The position numbers and the translations under genes are program-made. Of a stretch of 64,000 bases of DNA, positions 60,918 through 64,000 are shown in pieces. The first letter of the stretch is position 1. The number at the start of each line of letters is the position of its first letter. The notes under the pieces were generated by a model. The model did no database searches and was not told where the DNA came from. It saw nothing but the letters and a program-made list of their open reading frames with translations. Origin of the DNA: Syngnathus acus (Eukaryota > Chordata > Actinopteri > Syngnathiformes > Syngnathidae); assembly GCF_901709675.1 (NCBI RefSeq), contig NC_051095.1:1363001-1427000 (forward strand), written 5' to 3'.

Positions 60918-63340
60918 TGACTTTCGAGTCGTCCGTTTCACCTTTGCCAACGACTAATTGAACAAAGACGTACCTTATATGCTTTTCAAACATTGCCGCC
61001 CTGCCTGATTAGAATTCTACAGAGTGCTCGTGACAGATATCAACCAGAGTCAGCATTCCAGTCTTTCATTTGGAGCCTGTCCTATTGATTTGTCCCATTA
61101 AGTCTTGATTGAAATTACAGGGAAGACGGCTGCTATAAAATACTCGATAGCTCCGCGCCCATCAATTACACTGACTCGAGATTGTGGAGGGAAAAAGAGT
61201 GCCTGTGAGAGGACTGATAATTTTTATGCCGCAAAATGACTATTTCTTTCCCAGGAGAAACGGGAGCATTCATCTGCATGATCGCAATCAATAACGCAAA
61301 AAGTGGGACCTTGAAAAATATTTCAAAAATCACACAGCATTGCCGCAGTTCTAATTCATGTGTGGTTCTTTGTGAGGTGATGTTAAAAAAAGTCCAAGCA
61401 ACTCCACCGGTCGCGGCTTATCTTAATTCCCGACGTACCGTCATTATTCAGGTATTCCCAAATTTTGATCTGTGTATGCTGACGCGATTCATTCCGACAT
61501 CCCCCGGCATGGTCGAGTCCATCTCCAGATAAAACGTAAAGACGTCGGCGGCTAGCCGGGTGACAAAAATATTCGTACAAAGAAACGTGTTGACGGTGAG
61601 CGGGGGTTTCGGCTATTTTTTATGAATGGCCCGCTCGCTCGACACGGGGCGAGAGCTAAAGTGTGATACGGTCGAGATGGCAGCTTGATGGGAGGGATGC
61701 GATGGCTGCTGCCAGATGGTGCTCACACAACCGCCATTATTTTTATTTATTTTTTTTCCAGCAAAGGGCAGATATGAGAGATATCGCCGAGTGTAATCAA
61801 ACTTCAAATTTAATATAATATAATTTTAAATTTAAGTTACATTTTTGGTTAAAGGCCCGATTCTCTGATGTTTCTAAGATCAGTGGCCACCAATGGCGAT
61901 AAATCTGTGCAATATTTACGCAGCCAAATTCAGTCCCTGATTGTGCTACGCATGTTTTGCCATTCATGGCAGATGTTGTGCTTATTTGTTTTTGTGTCAT
62001 TTCACAGTCTGCTGATGTAGCTGCCCTTAGCTAAATTCCTCAAATGGCTTTTTTTCTTCTTTTGAGGTTAACTAAAAACCTTGGGCTCTGCAACCTAAAA
62101 TGATGATTTTTTTTTTTTTTTGTAAGGCAGCTACAGCCAAGAAAATTTCCATAAAAAAAAAAAAAAAAAAAAAATCAGTTTGACTCGAAAATTGAATATG
62201 CAAAAGATGTCAGGCATTTTTGAATTGAGCACGAATGAAATGGATTGCCCCGTACACAGTCACAAGCAATGAATACTATAATTACAGATTTGGGTCAGCA
62301 TTACACAGTGGGCTTTCTGTATTGGCCCTGAGGTACTTGCAGCTATCCTTAATTCTTTGGAGGGGGACAAAAAAAATAAATAAAAACATCAGTGATGAAT
62401 AAAATTTCCAGCGCTCGTCAGGAATGAAAAAGTGCATTTGTTGCTCAAGGCTCCGCTCGCATGCCATCATCCAATTATTATTAATGCATGCCTCATGGTT
62501 CATCTGGAGAAAAGCCTCCTTTCTTCTTTTCATTCACTTTTTTTTTTGGGCCCTGTTTTCATTCTCTGCGCGGACTAAGGAAAGAGAGGTCAGGGTTTAG
62601 AAAAGCCTTCCTCCTCGGGGCTATAATTAGCGCCGCGTGCTAAGCGGCGTCCAAGAAAATAACTCGACAACATCCTCCGGAGAGATAGTCATGGTGGCCG
62701 CACACAAATTAGCCGTTAGAAAAACTAACATGCGCTAATGCTATCGTGACTGGACATTTCCACATGCCTATCTCAAATAATGAGTTGGAAAAGTGATTCT
62801 AAGTGATCTTGAGGGGAAAGCGCCGACGACGGAGGATGGACGGCGCGGCGCGCCCTCGTGTTCAATAATTCTCCTCCGTGGAGATTGCAGACGGCGGCAA
62901 GTAATTCCACTTGACGGAACAAGAGGCTCTTTTGGGAAGCAATTGGGAACAGAACCAAAGTCTCATTCAGGGAAGTTAATCCCCGTTAATGGGTTTGTTT
63001 AAATTCAATAAAAAGGAGAATATGCACGCAATGAATTATGAAAAACGATTAATGAATGCTCCGGCAAGTAATCATCTTCGGGATAAATATGCACATACAT
63101 ATTCATATCCGCCCCCACCGCCAGCCGCCATCTTACTGCAGAATTATACCAGCTTTGTCTTATTTTTCAATTCAGCTTTTTATCCCAAAAATGGAAGAAT
63201 AATCGCTTGTTTGTCTGATACGGCCAGTTTGTTACAGTTTGTGCAGAAACTATTCTTGGTGATTTCACACATTGACTCACATTTCCACCATTTTGACAGA
63301 ACGGAATCATGATTTCACCTTGTGAGTCACCATAGTTATT
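60918..63340. other. Unique sequence, no gene seen
   Basis: Contains a T15/A22 inverted homopolymer pair (62107-62173), CpG-rich sequence at 62820-62860, and an AT-rich homeobox-word segment at 63015-63115 (ATGAATTATG, CGATTAATGAATG, AAATATGCACATACATATTC). Confidence 0.35.
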
Positions 63341-63349
63341 TTATTCTAT

Positions 63350-63690
63350 TATATTATTATTGTTATTTATTTCGTAAATTTTTTAAAATGTAATTTATTT
63401 ATTTAATATATATTATTATTATTTTAGATTTGTTGACTATCGGTCAGACGAAGGTTATACGTGTTTGTATAATATATATTTTTTAAATTTAAATGTATTT
63501 TATTTAATATATATATATTATTATTGTTATTTGAGATGTTGAGTATCGGTCAGACGTAGGTCATACGTTTTTGTTTTAATTAATTTGATTACTTTTTTAA
63601 TTGATTTACATTTATTTTATTTATTCATTTAATATATATATTGTTATTTTAGATATGTTGACTATCGGTCGGACGAAGGTCATACGTGTT
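63350..63690 (+). repeat. Three-copy AT-rich tandem repeat, unit about 107-119 bp
   Basis: TGTTGA-TATCGGTC-GACG-AGGT-ATACG occurs at 63431, 63538 and 63657, each preceded by a TTTAATATATAT-TTATT tract. The GC-containing 35-bp block is far better conserved than the AT-rich spacer. Confidence 0.9.
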
Positions 63691-64000
63691 TGCTGGTCGG
63701 CCGTTGATGCGCGCACCTGTGCGAGTGAGCTACTTTGCAAAACGGGCTCACTAATGAGTTCTCGGCGGCCATTGCTGTGAGCGAGCCAAGCGTTTCCGCC
63801 GCCGTTTGTCTGTGTTCCGCCACCCGGGGAAATGGCTCCTGTGCCGCCGATCCAAACGCAATTTGTTCCTCCGATATCAGCACTTGCATTTGCCCTAATC
63901 GTTATTCCCATGCATCATATTTACAAAACGAAAACTTCGACAACACGCCGTCTTCAAACGGCGACTAATTTCACAATGTGCAAGGGTTGCGCTTTTGGTT
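63691..64000. other. Unique sequence at window edge, no gene seen
   Basis: Two overlapping ORFs (77 codons plus, 96 codons minus) show no domain. Confidence 0.35.

Overview
The window reads as non-coding vertebrate DNA, most likely from a ray-finned fish. It has no operons or dense ORFs. It carries microsatellites, interspersed DNA transposons of kinds common in fish, and long unique AT/GC-balanced stretches typical of introns or gene deserts. I found no intact protein-coding gene I can name. Almost every ORF above 60 codons is chance or lies in simple repeats. I ran no database search, so family names rest on motifs read by eye.

Left end (1-5.2 kb): positions 134-1282 hold a decayed DNA transposon with ~57-bp inverted ends. 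Each end carries a TGACGTCA octamer. A THAP zinc-finger coding start reads inward from the left and a second transposon protein (DIYNYLI-type) reads inward from the right. The layout suggests an ISL2EU-like element with its middle lost. A (CCCTAA)4 telomeric tract sits inside the THAP reading frame, and a second short tract lies just outside the element. Next come a pentamer-to-hexamer satellite (2.94-3.78 kb), a hammerhead-ribozyme-like core at its edge, and an RTE-like LINE tail framed by an 11-bp target-site duplication.

Middle (5-44 kb): mostly unique sequence with microsatellites, a remnant of a pogo-like transposase N-terminus inside a 125-bp tandem duplication (17.7-18.0 kb), a four-copy minisatellite carrying splice-like signals (18.9-19.3 kb), a TTAA-flanked MITE (23.9 kb), a 910-bp TA-flanked inverted-repeat element (29.0-29.9 kb), hAT-like fragments and several local tandem duplications of 100-180 bp. 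Some AT-rich homeobox/POU-motif segments resemble vertebrate conserved non-coding elements, but that needs alignment.

Right part (44-64 kb): a CpG-containing, purine-rich segment at 44.47-45.04 kb looks like a promoter with a first exon (good Kozak ATG, 32 codons, strong splice donor). A perfect 405-bp TA-flanked MITE lies at 50.2-50.6 kb, a 365-bp tandem duplication at 56.0-56.75 kb, a 550-bp microsatellite block at 59.7-60.2 kb, a hAT MITE with an 8-bp target duplication at 60.6-60.9 kb and a three-copy AT-rich repeat at the end. Four CTCF-like motifs are spread over the window. Little here works together as a pathway. The picture is a regulatory or intronic landscape shaped by transposon decay and local tandem duplication.
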